Source: Cryomorpha ignava | GTDB taxonomy: Bacteria > Bacteroidota > Bacteroidia > Flavobacteriales_D > Cryomorphaceae | Length of the DNA: 48,901 nt | Assembly (NCBI RefSeq): GCF_010686655.1 | Contig: NZ_JAAGVY010000039.1 | Coordinates: 1-48,901 of the forward strand | Direction of reading: 5' to 3' | Shown here: one piece after another, positions 25,818 through 35,200 of the stretch | Layout: each line of letters starts with the position of its first letter | Numbering within the stretch: the stretch's first letter is position 1 | Notes under the pieces: generated by a model | What the model was told of the DNA's origin: nothing | The model's input: only the letters and a program-made list of their open reading frames with translations | The model's database searches: none | Program-made: the position numbers and the translations under genes

Positions 25818-26426
25818 TTAGTTTTCACTCATCGTCACTTTCCACATTCCGCGTAAGTCGCCATCTTCGTAGCCGATCGCTTTATCTACCGGGTATAGCT
25901 GTGCTATCACAGCGGCCGTTTCAGGGTTTATTTCCCTTCCGGGAATGCCGTGGCATTGCAAACAAAAAGGCTGAATAATTATTGGATAATAGCCAATAGC
26001 GCCGTTACCCTTACGTACCATTATTGGGTCTATAGATTTTCCACTATCGTGCATATTCTTCATTGCTCCAATCATTTTAAGTTCTTCAATATCCGCAGTA
26101 TTCATGGGGTTTCGTGGCTTATCACTTACTCGTTGCAAATCAACGTTCATCATCTTCGCAGCACTATCCGTAATGGAAATAGCACGTATGCTGCAAAAGT
26201 TCAGCGCACCGATTGCGCCACCTTCGGCAAGAGCCATTTTTAAATTCATACCAAGCATTTTCTGTGCAGAATCTGCGTATTGCTTACCTGCTTTGGTGTA
26301 TTGATCTAAATCAAAATCAGGCGACAGTTTAACATTAGAATTCTTGTTATTCTCACCACCGCCAGCGCAGCTATAAAGAATAATTGAAACTAAAATAGCG
26401 AATAAGGCAAATACTTTATTTCTCAT
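25818..26426 (-). CDS. DUF3365 (Tll0287-like) haem lipoprotein
   Basis: A 202-residue protein with a lipoprotein-type signal ending LYSC at Cys20. The DUF3365 domain has ALNFCSIRAISITDSAAK, KPRNPMNTADIEELKM and a single c-type haem site C155-L-Q-C158-H159 followed by G. Tll0287-type proteins are haem sensors with a PAS-like fold. This one is probably a periplasmic or outer-membrane redox or gas sensor, without a signalling domain of its own. The gene stands alone. Confidence 0.88.
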   Translation of the reverse strand: MRNKVFALFAILVSIILYSCAGGGENNKNSNVKLSPDFDLDQYTKAGKQYADSAQKMLGMNLKMALAEGGAIGALNFCSIRAISITDSAAKMMNVDLQRVSDKPRNPMNTADIEELKMIGAMKNMHDSGKSIDPIMVRKGNGAIGYYPIIIQPFCLQCHGIPGREINPETAAVIAQLYPVDKAIGYEDGDLRGMWKVTMSEN

Positions 26427-26518
26427 TACCGATGGCTTTACGACTTCAAATTACGGAATTATGTCGCAATTTTTTTAGCCACAAAAAATAACAGTAGTAT
26501 GGTTTATTAAGCATAGTT

Positions 26519-27886
26519 TTAATGCTTAACTATTTTGCGATATTCGTAAGATTCTCCGTAGTTAATTTTAAAAAGATATATGCCTGACGGAAATTCCGAA
26601 AGATCAAATGATATATCTTGATTGTTAGAGTTCTTCTTTAAAATCCGTTGTCCTCTGATATTGTAAACTTCAATAGATTCAATTTTATGAATGGATTCAA
26701 CCTTTACGAATCCGGTTGTTGGATTTGGGAAAATGGAGAAAGATTTTATATTGCTTTCTTCCACCGCAGTAGGGGCTGAACAGGGATTATAATCATCGCC
26801 ACCAATCCATTTATAAATTTCGTAATCTGATGAGAAAAAAGGATCTATTTCTGAGTAGAAAAGAGGCATGTAGAGGCTGTTATTGAACTCAAACATTCCC
26901 GACACTATTTGTCCAGGGCGGTAAGTACGCAAACCGCACCATTTCGAACCATCCCAGCGCGCCACGCCATCAAGTTGAGTGCTTCCCGCACTATTAAAAG
27001 GACCACCTACGTATAGTCCATCCTGAAATTTTCTCATTATGTACAAGAATGTGGTGTTCAACCCGACGCCGACGGATGACCACGATTCACCATCCCATTT
27101 TTGAATGGCATTTGCGGCATTTCCTTCCGATTGCCATATTACTCCAGCTGCATAAAGCTCTCCTTGATAGACTTCAAGAAAGTTAATTTTAGTATGTAAT
27201 CCGGGTATTCCTTCACCTACTTCCTGCCACTCGTTGTCACGATAGACAAATAGTTCAGGATCGTTCACATCCGGCGATAACCCACCCATATAAATTTCTC
27301 CATTGTACTTTGCAAAACAGCTGATATAAGCGTAGTTTGGCCTATCAACAAAAGGATTGTTAGCTACAGGATGCCAATTTTCTCCATCAAATTTAGCAAC
27401 GTTCGGAGAGTCAAAAAATCCGTTAGTTGTAAATTCTCCGCCAACATATAAGGTGTCATCTATTACCTCTAATCCACGTACTGCTCCGTCTACATTTGGA
27501 ATATTTTCCCAAATCTCGCCATCAAATCGCGATAATGTGCCGGAAGAGAATGTATAAACGGAGTCTGAATAATTAAAGCCACTGCTAGCCGCATAAACAT
27601 ATCCCTTATAATAACACATATCAAAAATATCGCCAAAATAGAACCCGCGAGCGAGCCAGAATTCTCCGTTAAACTCATAAAACACATCTCCCCAGTTAGG
27701 AGTACTAACTCCCACAACGTATTGTACATCATTTACAGTATCAGTAGCTGATGGTAAACTATAAAGAGAAACATTATTCGACAGATTAATAAATGTCTGA
27801 ATATTGGTATGCTCCCACCACTGATTGGTTTGAGAAAAAACCAGAACAGGAAAAAATAACAGACTTAATAGTATGATCTTTCTCAT
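26519..27886 (-). CDS. Secreted beta-propeller protein with T9SS type A tail
   Basis: A 455-residue protein starting at the ATG at 27886 (signal peptide IILLSLLFFPVLVFSQ). The body is built of ~45-residue kelch/propeller-like units of the type GEIWENIPNVDGAVRGLEVI, then DTLYVGGEFTTNG, then VAKFDGENWHPV. The last ~75 residues are a type A sorting domain (FSIFPNPTTGFVKVES, YNIRGQRIL, PSGIYLFKI). It is paralogous to the next gene upstream and overlaps it by 4 bases (ATGA), so the two are translated together. The function is surface binding or adhesion at best guess. Confidence 0.87.
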   Translation of the reverse strand: MRKIILLSLLFFPVLVFSQTNQWWEHTNIQTFINLSNNVSLYSLPSATDTVNDVQYVVGVSTPNWGDVFYEFNGEFWLARGFYFGDIFDMCYYKGYVYAASSGFNYSDSVYTFSSGTLSRFDGEIWENIPNVDGAVRGLEVIDDTLYVGGEFTTNGFFDSPNVAKFDGENWHPVANNPFVDRPNYAYISCFAKYNGEIYMGGLSPDVNDPELFVYRDNEWQEVGEGIPGLHTKINFLEVYQGELYAAGVIWQSEGNAANAIQKWDGESWSSVGVGLNTTFLYIMRKFQDGLYVGGPFNSAGSTQLDGVARWDGSKWCGLRTYRPGQIVSGMFEFNNSLYMPLFYSEIDPFFSSDYEIYKWIGGDDYNPCSAPTAVEESNIKSFSIFPNPTTGFVKVESIHKIESIEVYNIRGQRILKKNSNNQDISFDLSEFPSGIYLFKINYGESYEYRKIVKH

Positions 27887-29271
27887 AGGATAATGATCTT
27901 CGTTTTGTAAAATCGTTCTCTGTTGAGAACTTGTAAGAAATAGGTTCCGGAAGAAAACTTGGAACAATCAATTTTGAAACTGCCATCTACAGGCATTTCC
28001 TTTTGATCTACCATTTTCCCCTGGGAGTTAAAGAGAGAATAGACTATTTTTCCTATAAAGTCACCACTTACAGTAACTATGCTCACAGCCGGAATTGGAT
28101 AAATATTCAGATTTTTCGTACTTACTTCATTTACGCCGGTATATGTTTGACAATTTTCGTAATCATTTCCTCCTATCCATTTAAACATTGCAGATGGGTA
28201 AATTGTATTGGAGTATGGATTCAAATAAAGATAGGCATAAAGTTCATTGTCAATCTCAAAAATTGCCTGAATGGCATATTCTAAACCCTCCGTAAACATT
28301 GCACACCATGTTTCACCATTATATGCGGCAAGTTGATTTACTTCCTGATCACCTATGTATTCCAAGCTTCCCGCAACATATAAATAATCATTTGTGGCTA
28401 TGAGTCTTCGAACTTGTGACCCGTAACCTATATTGTGATATATATCATAAAATTTTGGATAGGGTGCGGAAAACTCTATTCCATCCCAGACAATTAAAGA
28501 CGTATGTAGCGGGTTGTTATAGAAGAAAAATCTTCCTGCTAAATATAATTTCTCTTGCCAAACAACCATTTCGACCACTCGCGCATGACCTATTAAGTTT
28601 AACTCATCAACTAATACCCATTCATTATTTCGCAACACTCTCAACCCTTCAGTATCAGGTGCATTGTCTAAATCTAAGTCTCCGGCTGCGTATAGCTCTC
28701 CTTGAAAAAAACACAATGACCATATCCACGTATTATCGCCTAGTGCATTTCCGCCAACCGGCTCCCAATTCTCGCCATCATATCGTGCCATATTAGCAAT
28801 AGGTAAACCATTAATTTCCGTAAAAGAACCAGCGACATACAAATAAGTGTCATCGGTAATAAGTGCCGTAACACTTCCGTTCAATTCGGCCACCGGTTGC
28901 CAGATTTCATTTTCATATTTGGCTAAATACTGAATATTCCACATACTATCAACGCAAGAAAAACTTCCTCCCACATAGATATTTTCATTAAAACGAACTA
29001 CTTCATTGATAACTTCATTAAAGTTCCCTATTTCATCAAAGACTTCACCATCGAATTTGGTGAGCTTATAACGGCAATAATTACTTCCTGACAGATTTTC
29101 GTATTTTCCATAAAGGTAATAATCACCTGTAAGGCTATCATTATATGCTCCTAGCCGCCAATTTTCCAAATGATAAGGAAAATCCACTTGTTCCCAATGC
29201 GGGTCTTGGCTGAAGCCCATGATTGGGAAAAGATTAAATATGCTCACTAATAAAAATATTCTCAAAATCAT
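27883..29271 (-). CDS. Secreted beta-propeller protein with T9SS type A tail (paralogue)
   Basis: 462 residues: signal peptide (cleavage near MGFSQ), propeller repeats (YLYVAGSFTEINGLPIANMA, then RYDGENWEPVGGNAL, then LYAAGDLDLDN), and a C-terminal type A sorting domain (LNIYPIPAVSIVTVSG, NSQGKMV, SSGTYFLQVL). Repeat wording matches the downstream 455-residue protein closely, so this is a tandem duplication that diverged. It overlaps neighbours on both sides by 4 bases. No catalytic motif is seen. Confidence 0.87.
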   Translation of the reverse strand: MILRIFLLVSIFNLFPIMGFSQDPHWEQVDFPYHLENWRLGAYNDSLTGDYYLYGKYENLSGSNYCRYKLTKFDGEVFDEIGNFNEVINEVVRFNENIYVGGSFSCVDSMWNIQYLAKYENEIWQPVAELNGSVTALITDDTYLYVAGSFTEINGLPIANMARYDGENWEPVGGNALGDNTWIWSLCFFQGELYAAGDLDLDNAPDTEGLRVLRNNEWVLVDELNLIGHARVVEMVVWQEKLYLAGRFFFYNNPLHTSLIVWDGIEFSAPYPKFYDIYHNIGYGSQVRRLIATNDYLYVAGSLEYIGDQEVNQLAAYNGETWCAMFTEGLEYAIQAIFEIDNELYAYLYLNPYSNTIYPSAMFKWIGGNDYENCQTYTGVNEVSTKNLNIYPIPAVSIVTVSGDFIGKIVYSLFNSQGKMVDQKEMPVDGSFKIDCSKFSSGTYFLQVLNRERFYKTKIIIL

Positions 29272-30006
29272 AGTTTAATAATTTTAGAAGATGAGATTTC
29301 AAAATCGGTTTCAATCAAAAGAATATATGTTCCTGATTCAATTGATTTTAAATCAATATCAAAAGATTTATCTGAATTAAAATTTTTGGTTAAAATAAGC
29401 CGTCCGGAAATGTCATAAATGTAATAGGTTAATATTCCTTCAAAAGTACCCCTTATGGTAACTGTTGAGTTGAAAGGGTTTGGATAACCATCAAATAAAT
29501 TTGATTCACCCGAACTATCAATATCTTCAATAGATAAAGTTTCTTCTTCACAAAAAGCACTATGTAGCAACATTATATAAGGAGCCTGAATAATTGTATA
29601 CTTCATCCCAAATTAAAATTCCAGTAGAATTATATTTTAAAATTAGCAAGCTATAACCACTTGTATTGGGGTTGTAAGTTGTGCCCGCAATATAAACGTT
29701 GCTGCTTGGATCTATATAAACATCAATTGCGACATCATTATAGCCATTGGCATCATAAGTTTCAGACCAAATTTCATTTCCTCCACGATCATATTTTGTG
29801 ATTAATACGTCATAGTCCCCATTGTCAGAGATCGTTGCCCCCGCTTGATAGATGTTAGCTGATGCATCTGTTTTAGTGGCGCTTCTTAGGAAATAATTTT
29901 GAGTCCCACCATATTTCACCCAGTCTTCGTAGATATCTTGTGCGTAAAGTGATGGAAATACAAATAGAAAAATTATTGAAATAATAAGTTTGTAAAAATT
30001 TTTCAT
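29268..30006 (-). pseudogene. T9SS cargo gene with internal loss and frameshift
   Basis: The 5' part (30006-29560) encodes a signal peptide and SBBP-type propeller repeats (ITKYDRGGNEIWSETYDANG, LILKYNSTGILIWDEVYNYS) and then hits a stop. A different frame of the same strand (29606-29268) carries a complete type A sorting domain (YPNPFNSTVTIRGTFEG, DISGRLIL, ESGTYILLIE). Members of this type usually have many more repeats before the tail, so an internal deletion that joined the parts out of frame explains both facts. The end overlaps the next gene by 4 bases (ATGA), keeping the operon layout. Sequencing error or programmed frameshift are alternatives. Confidence 0.7.
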
Positions 30007-30180
30007 GGCTGAGGGGTTTTTGATAGTTAATATTTCACAAAGTACACGTTTTATTCAGATAAACAAAGCTTTATTCCGATCAATTGATTCAAATCCCCGA
30101 TAAGCTCAACCTTTAACGCGCCTAACCTTCGTTTACAAACAAGGTTAAACCTCTTCTTTGAACCAATAAAAACTTTTAAT

Positions 30181-30297
30181 ATGAAAAGTATTATGCAATT
30201 ATGCGAAAGCTTCCTGACGGCATCTGAGTTTCAATTAACTGGTTTATCTCAGTCCTATTCGCAGCCTAATAAAGCAGCACATCTAAGTTCAAGTTGA
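30181..30297 (+). CDS. Possible 38-residue peptide
   Basis: ATG at 30181 after an A-rich stretch (ACTTTTAATATG), reading MKSIMQLCESFLTASEFQLT and 18 further residues to a TGA at 30295. There is no known family. It could be a real small protein or chance; I give it only because it sits alone in a long non-coding gap. Confidence 0.25.
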   Translation: MKSIMQLCESFLTASEFQLTGLSQSYSQPNKAAHLSSS

Positions 30298-30376
30298 TCG
30301 ACATATTGGGTCATTCAAGAAAAGTAAAAAAACTTCACTATTTTATTTTTCACAAATTTCCCGTCACTCAAGCAAC

Positions 30377-30412
30377 TAAACGAAACTAACCGGATATAAA
30401 CGGAAGTAACCG
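30377..30412 (+). promoter_or_regulatory. Pair of 16-bp direct repeats (candidate operator)
   Basis: TAAACGAAACTAACCG (30377-30392) and TAAACGGAAGTAACCG (30397-30412) match at 14 of 16 bases and are exactly 20 bases apart, about two helical turns. They lie ~150 bases upstream of the first ssb gene. A dimeric regulator binding on one face of the DNA would fit. Confidence 0.5.
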
Positions 30413-30561
30413 TTTGGCATCCGAATAAAATTAGACTCGTGCCGCACCTTTGACCTGTCGATCGAAACAAATAAGTTCTGACGGGAACAAAAAAGTAAAA
30501 TCAATAAATCACTAACCGCGAAAAGCAAAACAAAAGCCGCTCGCATTTAAAAGTTGAAGAC

Positions 30562-30900
30562 ATGCAAACGCTCGTAAACAAAGTACAGTTAATCGGATAC
30601 CTTGGAATGGATCCTGAAGTAAAAAACTTCGAAAATGGAAAAATGCTTCGCATAAGCATTGCTACCGACGCATCTTACAAAGATAAAGACGGAAACAAAG
30701 TGCAGGATACAAACTGGCATACACTCGTAGGCTGGAATAAAATCGCAGAACTCGGTGAGCAATATTTCAAAAAAGGAAAGCAAGTTGCCATAGAAGGAAT
30801 GCTCGTAAATCGCTCATATCAAGACAAAGAAGGTGTAAAGCGATACGCAACTGAGGTGAAACTCGAACACTTTTTATTACTCGGAAAAAAAGACGATTAA
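30562..30900 (+). CDS. ssb: Single-stranded DNA-binding protein, short form (copy 1)
   Basis: A 112-residue OB-fold protein (VNKVQLIGYLGMDPEVKNFE, then GKMLRISIATD, then WHTLVGWNKIAELGEQYFKK, then GKQVAIEGMLVNRSYQDKEG). It covers the SSB core but stops right after it, ending LLLGKKDD. There is no glycine-rich linker or acidic DDDIPF-type tip, which in full-length SSB recruits repair proteins. So it can coat single-stranded DNA but probably lacks those contacts. First of three tandem paralogues, each preceded by a related leader ending AAAAGTNGAAGACATGCAA. Confidence 0.92.
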   Translation: MQTLVNKVQLIGYLGMDPEVKNFENGKMLRISIATDASYKDKDGNKVQDTNWHTLVGWNKIAELGEQYFKKGKQVAIEGMLVNRSYQDKEGVKRYATEVKLEHFLLLGKKDD

Positions 30901-30988
30901 TCGCAAACCAATCAAATTTAAATCAACCAAATCTCAAACCGCGAGGTGATTCGAATAATCACATAATCGCACTAAAAAAGTAGAAGTC

Positions 30989-31327
30989 ATGCAAACACTA
31001 GCAAACAAAGTTCAATTAATAGGTCATCTGGGGATGGATCCTGAAGTGAAAGACTTCAAAACCGGCAAAATGCTCCGCACAAGAATCGCAACCGACGCAT
31101 CTTACAAAGACAAGCAAGGTAAAAAGGTGGAAGACACGCATTGGCACACACTGATAGCCTGGAACAAAACCGCCGAACTCGGAGAAAAACTGCTCAGGAA
31201 AGGCAAACAGGTGGCTGTAGAAGGCACACTGGTAAATCGCTCATACGAAGATAAGGATGGCGTAAAACGTACCGTGACAGAAATAAAACTCGATCAATTC
31301 CTCCTACTTGGAAAGAAAGAAGATTAA
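30989..31327 (+). CDS. ssb: Single-stranded DNA-binding protein, short form (copy 2)
   Basis: 112 residues, same OB-fold core and same truncated end (LLLGKKED). Changes from copy 1 are scattered across the fold (KDFKTGKMLRTRIATD, HWHTLIAWNKTAELGEKLLR) and many are at silent sites, so the copies are old and both kept under selection. The leader (TCGCACTAAAAAAGTAGAAGTC) is a variant of that of copies 1 and 3. No acidic tip. Confidence 0.92.
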   Translation: MQTLANKVQLIGHLGMDPEVKDFKTGKMLRTRIATDASYKDKQGKKVEDTHWHTLIAWNKTAELGEKLLRKGKQVAVEGTLVNRSYEDKDGVKRTVTEIKLDQFLLLGKKED

Positions 31328-31430
31328 GAATTAAAATCAGGCAGTTTTTGATAAAACGCCTCCAAAAATCAAATTAAAAACCCGCGAACGCGAATAATCA
31401 AATTAGCAATCGCATTTAAAAGTAGAAGAC

Positions 31431-31772
31431 ATGCAAAGTTTAGTAAACAGAGTACAGTTAATAGGTCATCTGGGGATGGATCCTGAAGTGAAAAACTTCG
31501 AAAACGGAAAACTTGTAAAAGTAAGCATCGCTACAGATGCCTCTTACAAAGACAAAGACGGAAAAAAGGTTGAAGAAACACATTGGCACAATCTGGTAGT
31601 CTGGAACAAAACCGCCGAACTCGCCGAAACGCTCTTTAAAAAAGGAAGATACGTAGCGGTAGAAGGCTCTCTGATTAACAACAGTTACGAGGATAAGGAC
31701 GGAGTAAAGAGATACTCGACAGATGTGAGAGTAGACCAATTTCTGATGCTCGACAAAAAAGAGAAAGAGTAG
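31431..31772 (+). CDS. ssb: Single-stranded DNA-binding protein, short form (copy 3)
   Basis: 113 residues, core as in copies 1 and 2 (VNRVQLIGHLGMDPEVKNFE, HWHNLVVWNKTAELAETLFK), ending LMLDKKEKE. The DNA for the first ~45 bases is nearly the same as copy 2, while the upstream leader TCGCATTTAAAAGTAGAAGAC is nearly the same as copy 1, hinting at recombination among copies. The array ends in a terminator shared with trxA. Confidence 0.92.
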   Translation: MQSLVNRVQLIGHLGMDPEVKNFENGKLVKVSIATDASYKDKDGKKVEETHWHNLVVWNKTAELAETLFKKGRYVAVEGSLINNSYEDKDGVKRYSTDVRVDQFLMLDKKEKE

Positions 31773-31793
31773 TGGTAGGTATGAACCAGTCAT

Positions 31794-31824
31794 AAAAAAA
31801 GGTGCCCGAAAAGGCACCTTTTTT
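31794..31824. terminator. Bidirectional terminator between ssb array and trxA
   Basis: A7-GGTGCC, loop CGAAAA, GGCACC-T6. The stem is flanked by A and T runs on both sides, so it can end both the plus-strand ssb transcript and the minus-strand trxA transcript. Confidence 0.9.
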
Positions 31825-31847
31825 ACTTTAATAAAATCTTTTTAAGA

Positions 31848-32165
31848 TTACATATGGGCGTCAAGCTTATCTGTAAGAATGTTTTTGGGAACCGCACCTA
31901 CCGATTTATCCACCACTTCTCCATTTTTCAGGAACAAAATTGTGGGAATGTTACGAATTCCATATTTCGAAGAAATACTGGGATTCTCATCAACATTTAC
32001 TTTTCCGATTATTGCTTTGCCTTCATAATCTTTTGAAATCTCTTCTACAATCGGTCCTACCATACGACATGGGCCACACCATTCTGCCCAAAAATCTACT
32101 AATACAGGCTTATCTGATTGTAATGCCAACTCGTCGAAATTTGCTTCTGTGAATTCTAATGCCAT
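31848..32165 (-). CDS. trxA: Thioredoxin
   Basis: A 105-residue cytoplasmic disulfide reductase with the active site W-C30-G-P-C33 (FWAEWCGPCRMVGP) and the cis-Pro loop IRNIPTILFLKNG. Length and sequence are those of standard TrxA. It is just downstream of dnaE on the same strand with a ~96-base gap and may be transcribed from its own promoter. Confidence 0.96.
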   Translation of the reverse strand: MALEFTEANFDELALQSDKPVLVDFWAEWCGPCRMVGPIVEEISKDYEGKAIIGKVNVDENPSISSKYGIRNIPTILFLKNGEVVDKSVGAVPKNILTDKLDAHM

Positions 32166-32261
32166 CTTTATTTGCTTTGTAATGTTTTGCTAAATTATCA
32201 TTTCTTTTTTACCGAATTTCTAACCTGGGAAAGTTATTCGATTCAAAATTGAAATGCAAAG

Positions 32262-35200
32262 TTACGCATTGAGCTTGTATTTCACATCTCTTATTGCATT
32301 TAAATCCTTTATGGTTTCATTGGACAAATCTATTTTCATAGATCGAGACGGCATTTTGATGGATAATTTACGAATGGGATCCACAATTCTAAACTCGATG
32401 GGATAGGTTGCACCAGTTTGCTTTTTGCTGATTACTGATTCTAAGTTGGAAAGCAAACCTTCCGTTAAATCATCTAATCGAAGCTCGAGAATGACTTTTT
32501 TAGTTAGTTTTTCGCGCAAATCAGACAACAATTCCATAGAATTAATCTTAAATTCAAGCTCGCCGGTCTTGCTCCACTGCCGCGCCTGAACTTTTCCCTT
32601 AATGAACAAGAAAGACCCTTGAACCAGAAAGTGCTTCATTCTCAAGTAATCTTCAGAAAACATAAAGAACTTGTGCACATCGTAGTAATCTTCAAATTCA
32701 AATGATCCAAAGGGTTTATTGGTCTTGGTCATTCTGTGTTCCACATTGGTTACCATACCTGCCAGTGAAAGATCGGCATTTGCAATTCCTTCCAGATTTT
32801 TCATGTGGCGCATATCGCCTCTCGCAAAATGATCGATTTCAGTTTTAAAATCGTCGAGTGGATGTGCAGATATGTAAATCCCAACCACTTCTTTTTCTTT
32901 ATTGAGCTGCACCATATTGCTCCACTTTGGCACAATGGGTGGCTCGGGTTTTTGAACCTCTACGGCCACGCTATTCCCAAAAAGATCTGGTGGTGCATCT
33001 TTGGCCGTTTGCAAAGCACCTCCAAATTTCACCAATGTTTCAGCGTATGTACTTCCGTTTGGCATAGTAGCAAAATACTGTGCCCTGTGCACTTCTTCAA
33101 AATTGTCTAAAGCTCCGGCAAGAGCAAGCCCCTCAAGACAGCGCTTATTCACATGACGCTTATCTGTACGGATTACGAAATCAAACAAATCGGTATAAAA
33201 ACCATTTTCTTCTCGCTCTTCAACAATAGATTTAACTGCATTCTCTCCTACTCCTTTTATCGCTCCAAGTCCAAACCGTATTTCATCTTTATCATTGACC
33301 GTAAATTTCAAATTCGACTCGTTTACATCAGGCCCCAAAACCGGTGTACCAAGTCGGCGACATTCTTCCATAAAGAAAGTAACCTGCTTAATATCGCTCA
33401 TATTGTTGCTCAATACCGAGGCCATATACGCAGCAGGGTAATTGGCTTTTAAATAAGCGGTATGGAAAGCCACGAGCGCATAACAGGTACTGTGCGATTT
33501 ATTGAAAGCGTAGGATGCAAATGCTTCCCAGTCTTTCCAGATTTTCTCGGCTATTTTACGGTCATGCCCGTTGGCTTCGCAACCATCCAGAAACTTGGGT
33601 TTCAGTGTTTCAAGCAACGACAAAATCTTTTTACCCATTGCCTTACGCAAAACGTCGGCTTCACCTTTTGTAAATCCGGCAAGTTTTTGCGACAAGAGCA
33701 TTACCTGCTCCTGATATACGGTTATTCCATAAGTTTCTTTCAGAAATTCTTCAGAAGCATCCAGATCATAGCTTATCTCTTCATGCCCGTGCTTTCGCTT
33801 GATAAAGCTGGGAATGTACTCCATTGGCCCTGGGCGGTAGAGCGCATTCATGGCAATAAGGTCATCAAAAGTAGTGGGTTTCAAGTCCTTCATGTGAGCC
33901 TGCATTCCTGCAGATTCGTACTGAAACACACCGGTTGTTTCACCTCTCTGAAAAAGGGCATAAGTCTTTTCGTCGGTGAGATCAATGTCGTCCGGAATTA
34001 TTTCAACTCCATAGCGCTCCTTAACGATTGCCACTGCATCTTTAATCAGAGTAAGGGTTTTCAAACCCAGAAAGTCCATTTTGAGCAGCCCTGCGTCTTC
34101 TACCACCGAGTTGTCAAACTGGGTACATACCATGTTGCTGTCTTTAGCAGTAGCAACCGGCACATATTTGGTAATATCGTCGGGAGTAATAATGACACCA
34201 CAAGCGTGTATTCCGGTATTGCGCACAGAGCCTTCCATGGCTCGCGCCTGATTAACTACTTCGGCTTCGAGCCCGGTTCCTTCCGCAATTTTTCTCAGTT
34301 CTACTGCTCCTGCATACTCCGAATCGCGAAAACTACTCTTCATGGTCTTATCGTCCATGGCAAAAAGCTTTTTGAGCTTTGTAGCGGGTACCAGTCGCGC
34401 CAGGCGGTCGGTATCGCTCAATGGCAAATCCATAACCCTTCCTGCATCACGCACAGACGATTTGGCTGCCATAGTGCCATAAGTAACGATCTGCGCAACC
34501 TGATTAGAGCCGTATTTATCTATTACATAATCTATTACAATTTGTCGACCTTCATCATCAAAATCAATATCAATATCGGGAAGCGATACCCTATCCGGAT
34601 TAAGGAAACGCTCAAAAAGCAGATCATACTTTATAGGGTCAACATTGGTAATGCGAATGCAATACGCCACCGCCGACCCAGCTGCAGAACCACGACCGGG
34701 GCCTACTGAAACGCCTCGCTCACGTGCCACATTACAAAAATCCTGAACGATGAGGAAGTAACCCGGATATCCGGAATTTGCTATGGTCTGAAGCTCAAAA
34801 TCAAGCCTTTCTCTGATCTCATCTGTAAGTTCTGGGTATCGCAGTTTGGCTCCTTCATAAGTCAAATGTCTCAAATAAGCATTTTCTCCACGTTTACCGC
34901 CATCTTCGCCATCTTGCACGTCCAAAAACTCTTCCGGTATATCGTATTTTGGAAGAAGCACTTCACGTGCAAGCTCATAGCGCTCAATCTTTCCGATAAT
35001 CTCACCTACCGTTTCTATCGATTCAGGCAAATCAACGAATAGCTTTTTCATCTCGTCAGATGACTTAAAATAAAACTCATCATTCGGAAAACCGTAACGA
35101 TATTCTCTTCCGCGCTTGCCTATGTATTTTTTTGGCTTGTGTACTGATTCGGCATCGCGCACACAAAGCAACAAATCGTGCGTTTTAGCGTCGGCCTTAT

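Larger units (their letters stand above)
30007..30561. other. Long intergenic region upstream of the ssb array
   Basis: 555 bases with no clear gene. It contains a possible 38-codon ORF and a pair of 16-base direct repeats, listed separately. It must hold the promoters for the divergent T9SS and ssb transcripts, but no exact TAnnTTTG box stands out. Confidence 0.5.

Noticed and set aside
33462-34709. 415-codon plus-strand ORF
   Set aside because: Lies wholly antisense to the conserved polymerase core of dnaE; sequence is what antisense of a conserved gene gives.
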